A stretch of DNA of 64,000 bases from Nonomuraea spiralis (GTDB lineage Bacteria > Actinomycetota > Actinomycetes > Streptosporangiales > Streptosporangiaceae), in NCBI RefSeq assembly GCF_014648435.1, contig NZ_BMRC01000009.1:124001-188000 (forward strand), written 5' to 3'. Below the pieces are notes generated by a model that saw only the letters and a list, made by a program, of their open reading frames with translations, made no database searches and was not told the DNA's origin. This document shows, one piece after another, positions 16,796 to 25,273 of this stretch. Both the position numbers and the translations under genes were made by a program. The stretch's first letter is position 1. Each line of letters begins with the position of its first letter.

Positions 16796-18025
16796 ATGAC
16801 GACGGTTGGGGAACCGGATCGGATCGTGCCCGGCGAGGGACGGCCGTGGGCGATCGGGGCGGCCCGGGAGTACCGTCGCGACCCGCTGGGGTTCGTGGAG
16901 CGGGCGGCCCGCGAGCGGGGGCCGGTGTTCCGGCTTCCTGACGACGGGGCGCTGTGCGTGGCCGACCCCGCCGAGGCTCTGCGCGTCCTGCACGACGACG
17001 CGGGCGACTACGACGACGTGTCCGGCTTCTTCCACGTCGGCGGGGGAGTGCTGGGGCCGCGGGCGACCCAGGTGGCGATCGGGCGGGCGGCCCGTACGAC
17101 GCTGCGCGCCCACGTGGCCGCCCACCGCGAGCGGTTGCCCGCCGTCGTCGCGGAGCTGGGGGAGGTCAGCGTGTGGCCGGACGCCGGGCGCGCCGCCGTC
17201 CACCGGTTCCTGGCCGGCGCCCTGCTGCGGCCGGACAGCTCGCCCTCGCTGCGGGAGCTGATGGCGTACGTCGTCCGGCGCGAGGTCCTGATCCGGCCCG
17301 GCGGCCGGCTCGCGCGGTTGTCGCGGCGCGCCCTGTGGGCCCGCGTGGTACGCACGATCGCCGCCGAGGCACGCCACCGCCGCGCCACCCCGCGAACCGC
17401 CGACCTGCCGAGTGATCGGCCGGGCGATCGGCCGGGCGGTCCGCCGGGCGACCTGCTGGACGCGGTGCTGGGCGCCACCCCGCCCGGCACGCCCGCCGAG
17501 CACGTCGCGCAGGTGTACCTGCTGCTGTTCCGCACGTCGGTCGCGCCGGTGGGCCATGTGGTCGCCTGGGCGCTGCTGGAGGCGGCGGCCCATGACGTCG
17601 ATCTGGCCCAGGTGCCCGCCGGCTCGGCCGTACGCGAGTCGTTGCGGCTCTGGCCGGTCGCGTGGCTGCTCGGCCGCCCGGTACGCCGGGCCCACCGGGT
17701 CGGCGGCGTACCGCTGGAACCGGGCGAGAGCGTGGCCGTCTGCCCGTACCTGCTGCACCGCGACGAGCGGTACTGGCCGCAGGCCGCCAGGTTCCGGCCC
17801 GGCCGGTGGGACGGCTCCGAACCCCGCGGGCCCTACCTGCCCTTCGGCGGCGGCCCGTTCACCTGCGCCGGGGCGTCGGTCGCCCAGAGCCTGGCCGCCG
17901 ACCTGCTCGCCGCCCTGACCCACGACGCGCGCCTGGAGGTTCGCCGCGGCGGGGGACGGCCCCACGTCGAGGGCATCATCACCCCGCCGCCCTTCGAGCT
18001 GCGGCGTACCGCAAGCCACACCTGA
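16796..18025 (+). CDS. Cytochrome P450, probable atropopeptide cross-linking enzyme
   Basis: The heme-binding loop is LPFGGGPFTCAG and the K-helix motif is ESLR (in AVRESLRLWPVAW), both diagnostic of P450s. The usual I-helix AGxxT is not present; the equivalent region reads FRTSVAPVGHVVAW. The ATG at 16796 follows GGGGCAGGTGGGG; upstream in-frame starts exist. A 21-codon gene ending in AWFIW lies 36 nt downstream, then a methyltransferase. In tryptorubin-type atropopeptide pathways one P450 installs all aromatic C-C and C-N cross-links on such a core. By that analogy this enzyme should cross-link the Trp residues of the peptide. Activity is inferred. Confidence 0.85.
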   Translation: MTTVGEPDRIVPGEGRPWAIGAAREYRRDPLGFVERAARERGPVFRLPDDGALCVADPAEALRVLHDDAGDYDDVSGFFHVGGGVLGPRATQVAIGRAARTTLRAHVAAHRERLPAVVAELGEVSVWPDAGRAAVHRFLAGALLRPDSSPSLRELMAYVVRREVLIRPGGRLARLSRRALWARVVRTIAAEARHRRATPRTADLPSDRPGDRPGGPPGDLLDAVLGATPPGTPAEHVAQVYLLLFRTSVAPVGHVVAWALLEAAAHDVDLAQVPAGSAVRESLRLWPVAWLLGRPVRRAHRVGGVPLEPGESVAVCPYLLHRDERYWPQAARFRPGRWDGSEPRGPYLPFGGGPFTCAGASVAQSLAADLLAALTHDARLEVRRGGGRPHVEGIITPPPFELRRTASHT

Positions 18026-18061
18026 CCACCAGCGGTTCGTCACGGAAGGGAGGTGATCTCC

Positions 18062-18127
18062 ATGAGGAAGCTGCTGCGCCGCGTCACCGGCCGCCGGATC
18101 AACCGGCAGGCGTGGTTCATCTGGTAG
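18062..18127 (+). CDS. Atropopeptide-like RiPP precursor peptide, core AWFIW
   Basis: A 21-codon gene directly after the P450, too short for usual gene finders. It is preceded by AAGGGAGGTGATC, a nearly complete match to the 16S anti-Shine-Dalgarno, which strongly supports translation. Residues 1-16 form an Arg/Lys-rich leader (MRKLLRRVTGRRINRQ) and residues 17-21 are AWFIW. As I recall, tryptorubin A derives from an AWYIWY core modified by a neighbouring P450, so this peptide fits the atropopeptide family with Phe in place of Tyr and no sixth residue. The product would carry Trp-centred cross-links. The leader must be removed by a protease not encoded here. Confidence 0.85.
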   Translation: MRKLLRRVTGRRINRQAWFIW

Positions 18128-18140
18128 GTCTGTTCGGCGG

Positions 18141-18167
18141 CCGCGCCGGGCCCGTGGCCCGGCGCGG
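18141..18167 (+). promoter_or_regulatory. Perfect 12-bp hairpin between precursor and methyltransferase
   Basis: CCGCGCCGGGCC and GGCCCGGCGCGG pair perfectly around a CGT loop, 13 nt after the precursor stop. With no T-run it may be a partial terminator or an mRNA end stabiliser, letting precursor mRNA exceed that of the downstream methyltransferase. Confidence 0.55.
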
Positions 18168-18194
18168 TCTCCCCGCTCTCGACCGGAGGCACGC

Positions 18195-18971
18195 ATGTCG
18201 CACGTCGAGGAGACGCTGGCGGCCTACGACGGCATCGCCGCCCGCTACGACGAGCTGAACGCGCGGATGGACACCGCCGCGCTGGTGGGCCGCTTCGCCG
18301 AGGCCGCCGACCGGCACGGGTCCGGCGGGCGGCGGCTGCTGGACGCCGGGTGCGGCACCGGCCGCAGCAGTGCGGCCTTCAAGGAGCGGGGCTTCGAGGT
18401 GACCGGCTACGACCTGTCCCCGGAGATGGTGGCGGTGGCACGGCGGCGGCCGGGGGCGGAAGGCATCCCGTTCCTGGTGGGATCGCTGCTGCGGCCTCCG
18501 CCGGGGCTCACCGGCTTCGACGTGGTCGCCGGCGTGGACGTGCCGCTGACGTACCTGACCGACGCCGAGCAGCTGCGGCAGGCGCTCACGGCGGCACGCG
18601 ACCAGCTCGCCGACGGCGGGGTGGTGCTCTTCGACCTGAACACCATCGGCTACTACCGCCGCACGTTCGGCGCCCCCGTCGTCGTCGACCGGGGCGACCG
18701 GTACGTGGCCTGGTTCGCCGAGTCGCCGCTGATCGAGGCCGACGGGGTCGTGGTCACGCAGTTCGACCTGTTCGAACGGGCCGGCGCCGGCTGGGACCGG
18801 CTGTCGATGCGGCACGTGCAGCGCCACCACTCCGGCCGGACCGTACGCCGGGCCGCCGAGCAGGCCGGACTGCGCGTCGTGGCCACCCATGGGCTGGTGG
18901 GCACCGAGGTACGCGACCCGGCCGACGAGGACGCCCATGACCGCGTCCTGTACGTCGCCCGTACGGCTTGA
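18195..18971 (+). CDS. Class I SAM-dependent methyltransferase, probable RiPP tailoring enzyme
   Basis: The 258-residue protein has the class I methyltransferase glycine motif LLDAGCGTGRSS and a following acidic strand VTGYDLSPEM. The start follows CGGAGG. It lies 67 nt after the precursor gene on the same strand and is followed by a stem-loop, so it closes the small cluster. By context it may N-methylate or otherwise methylate the cross-linked peptide; methylation of related P450-made biaryl peptides is known (myxarylin). It could instead be unrelated to the peptide, since the hairpin separates them. Confidence 0.8.
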   Translation: MSHVEETLAAYDGIAARYDELNARMDTAALVGRFAEAADRHGSGGRRLLDAGCGTGRSSAAFKERGFEVTGYDLSPEMVAVARRRPGAEGIPFLVGSLLRPPPGLTGFDVVAGVDVPLTYLTDAEQLRQALTAARDQLADGGVVLFDLNTIGYYRRTFGAPVVVDRGDRYVAWFAESPLIEADGVVVTQFDLFERAGAGWDRLSMRHVQRHHSGRTVRRAAEQAGLRVVATHGLVGTEVRDPADEDAHDRVLYVARTA

Positions 18972-19421
18972 GGGGACCACTGGTTTCGCGTGGTCCAGTC
19001 GCCCGGCGGCGAAGGAATAGGCGCATCATCTCGCCTCTCATGTTTTGTACCTTTTCTGCGGTAATTTCCGCCGCCGAACGTCACGACTTGCACCACTTGC
19101 CAGGGCGAGCCCGTGCGTCGGGCCTGGCCGCGTCACGTCGCCCCTACGGCGCGGTAAAGATCTTCATCGCTACCTGAACGTCGAAACCGGGCAAATGGTA
19201 AAGCTCCGCGACACCTGAAGATTCGCAATCTTTATCGGACGCCATCCCGTGGGTGCGGCCTTACCTGGGAAGCCTCCAAGTAAGTTGGTCGCTGCCCGCG
19301 AATCGGGGCGATTATCGGAATGGAGTCAGAGATGAGCGAATTTTCGCGATAAGCGAGACATGTATACCCCCACGCCGTACGCGGATGCCCCGCCCTGAAA
19401 TGGTCGCGCAATGGAGCAGAT
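18972..19421. other. 450-bp leader/intergenic region before the exopolysaccharide operon
   Basis: No gene is seen. After the terminator stem there is a hairpin at 19099-19128 (GCCAG and GCCC pairing with GGGC and CTGGC), and a palindrome GCGAA-TT-TTCGC at 19336-19347. The region is less GC-rich than its surroundings and is long enough for a structured 5' leader. I could not match it to a riboswitch class. Confidence 0.5.
18974..18996 (+). terminator. Stem-loop after the methyltransferase gene
   Basis: GGACCAC and GTGGTCC form a perfect 7-bp stem with a 9-nt loop starting 3 nt after the stop codon. It probably ends the RiPP transcript. Confidence 0.5.
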
Positions 19422-20858
19422 ATGGTCACACCTCTGAGGGAAGAGGACCCCTTCCCGCATTCCACGTCAACGGGCATGCTCCTTGCGCAGCGGCGCGGCC
19501 TCCGCTCCGGCCGCGGCCGGCGACGGCCGGTGACGTCCTGGACCTTCTGCTCCCTGGCCGACGCCAGCGTCGACGCCGTCGCGCTGGCCGCGCCCGTCCT
19601 CGACGCGGGGTACGGCGCGCTGCTCGCCGGGATGGCTGTGGGTCTGCTCCTCCTGCTGAACCTGGCGGGCGGCACGTACCGGATCCGGTTGTCGCCGTCC
19701 CTGACGGACGGATGGTCGTGGCGGGGCGGCTGCGTCACCGCGATCGCCTGCGTGCTGACCGTCGCGGCACTTGAGCACGAGGCCGCGCTGGTCGTGCGGG
19801 CGGGCGAGGTGGCGCTGGTCGTCGTGCCGTACCTCGGGCTGACGCTCACCGGGCGGGGGCTGGTCTACGTGGTGCTGCGGCAGGCCCGCCGCCGCGGCGT
19901 ACGGGTGCCCACGCTGGTGGCCGGGTCCGGCGCGCACGCCCGGCACCTCGCGCTGACCCTGCTGCGGCACAGCGAGTACGGCCTGGCGCCCGTCGGCGGG
20001 GCCTGCGACGTGCTGGGCCAGGCGTCGTGCACGCCGCTCGTGGACGATCCGGAGAAGCTGCTCGCCATGGCCCGCCGGCACCGGGCCCGCGTGGTGCTCC
20101 TGGCGCCGCCTCCGGGCGGCGAGGAGCACTCCCACCGGCTGGCGCAACAGGCCCGGCAGGCGGGATATCCGGTGTACCTGGCGCCGCAGCCCGGCGGGGT
20201 GCTGGTCGACTTCGTCTCCGGCGCCGAGCACATCCGGGGCTTCCCGGTGCTGCGCATGCGCCCCCTGCCGCAGCAACGCCTGTCCTGGCCGCTCAAGCGC
20301 GCGCTGGACGTCGTGCTGGCGGTGGCCGGGCTGGTGGTCAGCGCTCCGGTGCTGGCCGTCTGCATGCTCCTGCTGCGCCGGCAGGGCGGTCCTGGGGTGC
20401 TGTTCCGCCAGGTCCGGGTGGGGATCGCCGGGACCCCCATCGAGATCGTCAAGCTTCGTACGTTCGCCCCGCTGCGCGCGGGCGAGTCCGACACCCGCTG
20501 GAGCATCGACGACGACCCCCGCCTGACCCGGACGGCCCGGCTGATGCGCTCCTGCTCGCTGGACGAGCTGCCACAGCTCTGGAACGTGCTGCGCGGCGAC
20601 ATGAGCCTGGTCGGCCCCCGCCCCGAACGCCCGCACTTCGTGGAGCTGTTCTCGCGCGCCGACCACCACTACGGACGCCGCCACCGGCTGCCCGTCGGCC
20701 TCACCGGCTGGGCGCAGACCCACGGACTGCGCGGCGACACCTCGATCGAGGACCGGGCGCGGCTGGACAACCACTACATCGACACCTGGTCCCTGCGCCG
20801 GGACATCAAGATCATGATCCGTACGGTCGGGTGCCTGCTGTGGCCGGGGCGATCATGA
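19422..20858 (+). CDS. Exopolysaccharide undecaprenyl-phosphate sugar-1-phosphate transferase
   Basis: A 478-residue polyprenyl glycosylphosphotransferase. Membrane helices occupy roughly residues 48-150, a nucleotide-binding-like middle follows, and the C-terminal bacterial sugar transferase domain begins near residue 288 with LKRALDVVLAVAGLVV. Its catalytic region has GVLFRQVRVGIAG, DELPQLWNVLRGDMSLVGPR and WAQTHGLRG. It starts repeat-unit assembly by moving a sugar phosphate onto the lipid carrier. It is first in a run of eight genes joined by short overlaps; the next start overlaps its stop (ATGA). Confidence 0.92.
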   Translation: MVTPLREEDPFPHSTSTGMLLAQRRGLRSGRGRRRPVTSWTFCSLADASVDAVALAAPVLDAGYGALLAGMAVGLLLLLNLAGGTYRIRLSPSLTDGWSWRGGCVTAIACVLTVAALEHEAALVVRAGEVALVVVPYLGLTLTGRGLVYVVLRQARRRGVRVPTLVAGSGAHARHLALTLLRHSEYGLAPVGGACDVLGQASCTPLVDDPEKLLAMARRHRARVVLLAPPPGGEEHSHRLAQQARQAGYPVYLAPQPGGVLVDFVSGAEHIRGFPVLRMRPLPQQRLSWPLKRALDVVLAVAGLVVSAPVLAVCMLLLRRQGGPGVLFRQVRVGIAGTPIEIVKLRTFAPLRAGESDTRWSIDDDPRLTRTARLMRSCSLDELPQLWNVLRGDMSLVGPRPERPHFVELFSRADHHYGRRHRLPVGLTGWAQTHGLRGDTSIEDRARLDNHYIDTWSLRRDIKIMIRTVGCLLWPGRS

Positions 20859-22144
20859 TCAGGACGACCCCGGCGTCCCTGGGCCGCCTGGTGGCGCGGC
20901 CGGCGCTGTGGGCCGCGCTGACGGTGATCGCGGTGTGCGTGCCCGCCGAACCGCACGCCGCCGACGTCCTCCGGGTGCACGTCGCCGACCTGATGTCGCT
21001 GGCGCTCGTGGCGACCGCCGCGGCGAGCCTGGTGCGCGGCGGCGCGCGTCCGGGACGGTGGGTCCTGCTCGCCGCGCCCGCGGCGGTCGCCGTGACGGTG
21101 GCCGCCGTCACGGCCTCCGACCTCCTGCTCGCCCTGCCGGGGCTGGCCCGGTTCCTCCAGGTGTTCGTCCTGGTCCCGGTCGCCGTGGCGGTCGCGGTAC
21201 GGCAGCGTTCGGACGTCCTGCTGGTGGGCGGCGCCGTCGCCGCCGTGGCGCTCGTCCAGGCCGCGATCGGCTTCTGGCAGACGCTCACGGGGAGCGGCGC
21301 CTCGTACGGGGGGCAGATGATCCGCGCGGTCGGCACGTTCGGCGCGGGCGAGGTCATGGCACTGGCGAGCATGGTCAGCTTCGGGCTGATCATCGCCCTG
21401 GCGGTCGCGCTCGCCGGGCGGCCGTCCTGGCGCGCCGCCGCCCTGATCGCGGCGGCGGCGCTCTGCCCGCCGCTCGTCATGTCGCTCAGCCGCGGCACCT
21501 GGCTCGCCGCGGGCTGCGCCGTGGTGGTGATGCTCGTGCTGCGCGACGCGCGCCTGGCCGCGCGGGCCGCCATGGCCGCGACGGCCTCGGCCGTGCTCCT
21601 GGCGCTGGTGGGCGGGCCCGCGAGCGGGGTGATCACCGAACGCGTCGCCTCCATCTCCTCCTCGCTGACCCAGCCCGACAAATCGGTGACCGACCGCTTC
21701 CAGTTGTGGCAGGCGGCGGCCGGCATGTGGCGGGACCACCCGGTGACCGGGGTCGGCCCCAGGGGGTTCGCCGCCTGGCGCGACACCTACGCGCCGCTGG
21801 CCCTGTCCTCGGGCAGCGACATCGAGGACGAGGCGAGCGGCTACCGCCGCCAGCCGCTGCTGTCCCCGCACAACATGTACCTGCTGGTGCTCAGCGAGCA
21901 GGGGCTGGCCGGTCTGGCGGCGTTCGCGCTGCTCGTGGGGGGCATCCTCGTACGGTCGCTCACCGGGCCCGGACGGACCCGCCCGGCGGGCCTGGCCGCG
22001 GCCGGCTTCATGACGTGGCTCGTGGTGGACTTCGCCTACGCCGACGTCGGCGGCTCGACCAGCCTGGTCATGTCGGTCATGCTGGGCCTGGCACTGGGAC
22101 GGACCGGTACGACCGCGCTCCCGGCGCGGCGACCGGCGTGCTGA
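20855..22144 (+). CDS. O-antigen ligase/polymerase family membrane protein
   Basis: A 429-residue protein with about ten hydrophobic helices and a large soluble loop near residues 260-330 containing DRFQLWQAAAGMWRDHPVTG and SPHNMYLLVLSEQGL. The latter is a hallmark of the Wzy/WaaL-type family, where the histidine is functionally important. It most probably polymerises the lipid-linked repeat units outside the membrane. It overlaps the genes on both sides. Confidence 0.85.
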   Translation: MIRTTPASLGRLVARPALWAALTVIAVCVPAEPHAADVLRVHVADLMSLALVATAAASLVRGGARPGRWVLLAAPAAVAVTVAAVTASDLLLALPGLARFLQVFVLVPVAVAVAVRQRSDVLLVGGAVAAVALVQAAIGFWQTLTGSGASYGGQMIRAVGTFGAGEVMALASMVSFGLIIALAVALAGRPSWRAAALIAAAALCPPLVMSLSRGTWLAAGCAVVVMLVLRDARLAARAAMAATASAVLLALVGGPASGVITERVASISSSLTQPDKSVTDRFQLWQAAAGMWRDHPVTGVGPRGFAAWRDTYAPLALSSGSDIEDEASGYRRQPLLSPHNMYLLVLSEQGLAGLAAFALLVGGILVRSLTGPGRTRPAGLAAAGFMTWLVVDFAYADVGGSTSLVMSVMLGLALGRTGTTALPARRPAC

Positions 22145-23466
22145 GCCGGGGAGCGGCCGACCTGCGTGCGGCCGTCCTCACCACGGTGCTCGTCGGCGCG
22201 GGATCGGCCCTCGGGTACGTCCGCGACCTGCTGATGGCCGCGCTGTTCGGCGCCAACGCCGACACCGACGCCTTCCTGGTCGCCTGGACCGTGCCGGAGA
22301 CGGCGGCGCCGCTGCTCATCGAGGGGGCGATGGCCCTGTGGCTGATCCCGCTGTTCAGCGTGGCGGCCGGCCGCGCGCAGGTGGCGGCACTGGTGGAGCG
22401 GACGCTGCCCGCCCTGGCCGCCGTGCTCGCCGCGGTCGGCGTCGGCGCCGCGGCGTGCGCGCCCTGGCTGGTGGCGATGCTGGCCCCCGGCCTGCCCAGG
22501 ACCGGGCTGGCCGTGGAGTGCTGGCGGATCTGCTGTGTCTGCGTCGTGCCGTTCGCGCTGGCCGGATACGCCAGCGCCGCCCTGCGGGCCAACAACGTCT
22601 TCGGCCCGCCCGCGGTCACCGGCCTGGCCTACAACGTGGCCCTCGTCGCCTGCCTGGCCCTCTGGCACGACGCGCTCGGCGTACGGGCCGCCGCGTGGGG
22701 CGTCGCCGCGGGGGCCGTCCTCATGGTCGTCGCGCAGGCGCCGGCGTACCTGCGGCGGGTCGGCCTGCCCCGGCGGTTGCCCCGGCGCCTGGTGTTGCCG
22801 GTCGCCGCGCTGCTGCCCATCATCGTCTTCACGCTCCTGCGGCAGGGACAGGTACTCGTCGAGCGCGTGCTGGCCGCCGACCTGCCCGCCGGGGCCATCT
22901 CCCACCTCAACTACGCGCAGAAGATCGCCCAGGTGCCGATGGTGGTCGCGCTCATGCTGGCCACCGTCACGTATCCACGCCTGGCCCGCAGCCTCGCCGC
23001 CGGGGACACGCGCCGGGCCCGGCGGCTGCTGGCCCGGGACCTGCTGGCGGCGGGGGCCGTCACGGTCAGCGCCGGCGCGCTGCTGGTCGCCTTCGGCCCG
23101 GCGATCGTGGCCGTACTGCTGCGCCGGGGCGCCTTCGACGGCGCCGCCGCCACCGCCACCGAGCACGTCCTGCGGCTCTACACGATCGGGTTGCCGGGCC
23201 ACACCGTCGTGGGCGTGTTGTGCCGCGCCTACTTCTGCGCCGGGCGCGGGCTGTGGTACCCGGCCCTGGCGATGGCCGCCGGCCTCACCCTGACCGCGGC
23301 GCTCGCCGCGGCGCTCGTCCCGGACCTGGCGCAGGGCGGCATCGCCGTGGCCAACGCCGCCGGGATCACCGTGACCGCCGCCCTCATGCTGGCCGGTCTC
23401 CACCGTCTCGGCCTGTCCCCGATCCGGGCGGCCGTCCCGGCAGCCAGGGAAGGAGAACGCGTATGA
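22138..23466 (+). CDS. MurJ/Wzx-like lipid-linked sugar flippase (MOP superfamily)
   Basis: The GTG at 22138 overlaps the previous gene by 7 nt and gives 442 residues, somewhat short for a family of about 500. The N-terminus GYVRDLLMAALFGANADTDA matches the MurJ/MviN signature, and about twelve membrane helices follow. In this operon it most likely flips the undecaprenyl-linked exopolysaccharide repeat unit rather than lipid II. The frame is open far upstream, but that part is antisense-like translation of the preceding gene. Confidence 0.87.
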   Translation: MLSRGAADLRAAVLTTVLVGAGSALGYVRDLLMAALFGANADTDAFLVAWTVPETAAPLLIEGAMALWLIPLFSVAAGRAQVAALVERTLPALAAVLAAVGVGAAACAPWLVAMLAPGLPRTGLAVECWRICCVCVVPFALAGYASAALRANNVFGPPAVTGLAYNVALVACLALWHDALGVRAAAWGVAAGAVLMVVAQAPAYLRRVGLPRRLPRRLVLPVAALLPIIVFTLLRQGQVLVERVLAADLPAGAISHLNYAQKIAQVPMVVALMLATVTYPRLARSLAAGDTRRARRLLARDLLAAGAVTVSAGALLVAFGPAIVAVLLRRGAFDGAAATATEHVLRLYTIGLPGHTVVGVLCRAYFCAGRGLWYPALAMAAGLTLTAALAAALVPDLAQGGIAVANAAGITVTAALMLAGLHRLGLSPIRAAVPAAREGERV

Positions 23467-24176
23467 GCACGAGCACCGGCGCGCTGCCGCTCATCTGGAT
23501 GTACCACTCCGTCGACGAACGCGGAGAGGACCCCTTCGACATCGTCGTCTCACCCGGGCGCTTCGCCGCGCAGATGCGCTGGCTCGCCCGGCGCGGCCTG
23601 CGCGGCGTGTCGGTACGCGACCTGCTGGACCACCCGGGCAGCCGGCGCGGCCTGGTGGGGCTCACCTTCGACGACGGCTACGCCGACTTCGACACCGACG
23701 TCGTACCGGTGCTGGCCGGTCACGGCTTCACCGCCACCGTGTACGTGGTCGCCGGCCGGATCGGCGGGCACAACGCCTGGGACGCCGACGTCGCCCCCCG
23801 CGCCCTGATGGACGCCGCCGCGCTGCGCCGGGTGGCCGCCGCCGGCATGGAGGTCGCCTCCCACACCCACAGCCATCCGCACCTGCCGGCCGCCGGGCTC
23901 GGCGAGCTCGATGACGAGCTGACCACCAGCAGGAACATCCTCCAGGACGTGCTCGGCGCCCCGGTCACCGGTTTCGCCTATCCCTACGGCGAGCTGACCG
24001 CCCGCGAGATCGCCGCCGTACGCCGGGCGGGCTACGAGCACGCCTGCGCCGTCCGGCCCGGCAGGCTCGCCGGCCGCCACGCCCTGCCCCGCCGCTACGT
24101 CGGCGACCGCGACACCGCCGCCCGCCTGCTGGCCAAGACCGCCTGCCACCGGCTGCGCTGGGAGCTGCGCCGATGA
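23463..24176 (+). CDS. Polysaccharide deacetylase (carbohydrate esterase 4)
   Basis: A 237-residue NodB-fold protein. GLTFDDGYADF supplies the catalytic base and metal aspartates, and SHTHSHPHL the metal histidines; IWMYHSVDE near the N-terminus is typical. It has no signal peptide, so it may deacetylate a lipid-linked amino sugar on the cytoplasmic side. It overlaps the flippase gene (ATGA) and the glycosyltransferase gene. Confidence 0.9.
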   Translation: MSTSTGALPLIWMYHSVDERGEDPFDIVVSPGRFAAQMRWLARRGLRGVSVRDLLDHPGSRRGLVGLTFDDGYADFDTDVVPVLAGHGFTATVYVVAGRIGGHNAWDADVAPRALMDAAALRRVAAAGMEVASHTHSHPHLPAAGLGELDDELTTSRNILQDVLGAPVTGFAYPYGELTAREIAAVRRAGYEHACAVRPGRLAGRHALPRRYVGDRDTAARLLAKTACHRLRWELRR

Positions 24177-25273
24177 AGGTCCTGCACGTCATCACCGGGC
24201 TGGCCGCCGGCGGGGCCGAGCAGCAACTGCGCACGCTGCTGCCCCACATGGACTGCGCCAGCGAGGTCGCCGTCCTGACCGCGCCCGGCGTCCTGGCCGA
24301 CGCCATCCGGGCCGGCGGATCACCCGTACGGGTCGTCGGCATGGACGGCAACCGGGACCTGCGCGCGCTGCCCAGGCTCACCGCCCTCATGCGCGCCGGC
24401 CGCTACCAGGTCGTGCACGCGCACCTGTTCCGCGCCTGCGTCTACGCGCCGCTCGCCGCCCGGCTGGCCGCGGTGCCGGCCGTCGTCGCCACCGAGCACT
24501 CGGCCGGCGCCCGGCACATCGAGGGACGGGCCGTCACGGCGCCGATCCGCTCGCTGTACCGGACCGCCACCCAGCTGACGCACGCCGTCGTCGCGGTCTC
24601 GCCGACCGTGGCCGACCGCCTGCACGCCTGGGGCCTGCCGCGTTCGCGGGTCGTCACCATCCCCAACGGCGTCGACCTGTCCGCCTTCCGCCACGACCCG
24701 CGGGCCGCCGGCCTGGCGCGGGCGCGTCTGGGCATCCCGCCGGAGGCGTTCGTCGTCGGCGGGCTGGGCCGCATGGTGGCGGGCAAGAACTTCCACCTGC
24801 TCGTCGAGGCGCTGCCGCACCTGGACGGCGCGGTGCTCCTCCTCGTCGGCGACGGCCCGGAACTGCCGCGGCTGCGCCTGCTGGCGGCGCGGCTCGGCGT
24901 CGGGCGCCGCGTCGTCCTGGCCGGGGAGTCGGCGCACGTGCCGGAGCTGCTGTCGGCCATGGACGTGCTGGCCGCGCCGTCGCAGGAGGAGACGTTCGGG
25001 CTGGCCGTCGTCGAGGCGCTCGCCGCCGGCCTGCCCGTGTTGTACGGCTCCTGCCCGGCGATCGACGACCTGCCCCCGGGGACGGCGCCCGGCGCCCGCA
25101 GGGTGCCGCCCCACCGGCTGACCGCCGAGCTGGCGGCGCTGCTCGCCGGACCCCGTACGCGGCTGCCCCCGCCGCCCGGTCTTGACCGCTACGACGTGCG
25201 CCGCCAAGCCCGGCGGCTGCACGACCTCTACGACCGCCTGCTCACCAGGCACCACCAGGAAAGGCTGACATGA
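24173..25273 (+). CDS. Glycosyltransferase family 4
   Basis: A 366-residue GT-B enzyme. The N-terminus VLHVITGLAAGGAEQQL and the C-domain GRMVAGKNFHLLVEAL, DVLAAPSQEETFGLAVVEAL fit GT4. It should transfer a sugar from a nucleotide donor to the lipid-linked repeat unit in the cytoplasm. It shares ATGA overlaps with both neighbours. Donor and linkage are not predictable. Confidence 0.9.
   Translation: MKVLHVITGLAAGGAEQQLRTLLPHMDCASEVAVLTAPGVLADAIRAGGSPVRVVGMDGNRDLRALPRLTALMRAGRYQVVHAHLFRACVYAPLAARLAAVPAVVATEHSAGARHIEGRAVTAPIRSLYRTATQLTHAVVAVSPTVADRLHAWGLPRSRVVTIPNGVDLSAFRHDPRAAGLARARLGIPPEAFVVGGLGRMVAGKNFHLLVEALPHLDGAVLLLVGDGPELPRLRLLAARLGVGRRVVLAGESAHVPELLSAMDVLAAPSQEETFGLAVVEALAAGLPVLYGSCPAIDDLPPGTAPGARRVPPHRLTAELAALLAGPRTRLPPPPGLDRYDVRRQARRLHDLYDRLLTRHHQERLT

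Noticed and set aside
19181..19230. Possible c-di-GMP riboswitch (GGGCAAA and AAAGC words)
   Set aside because: The spacing leaves no room for the conserved stems, so the resemblance is too weak to call.
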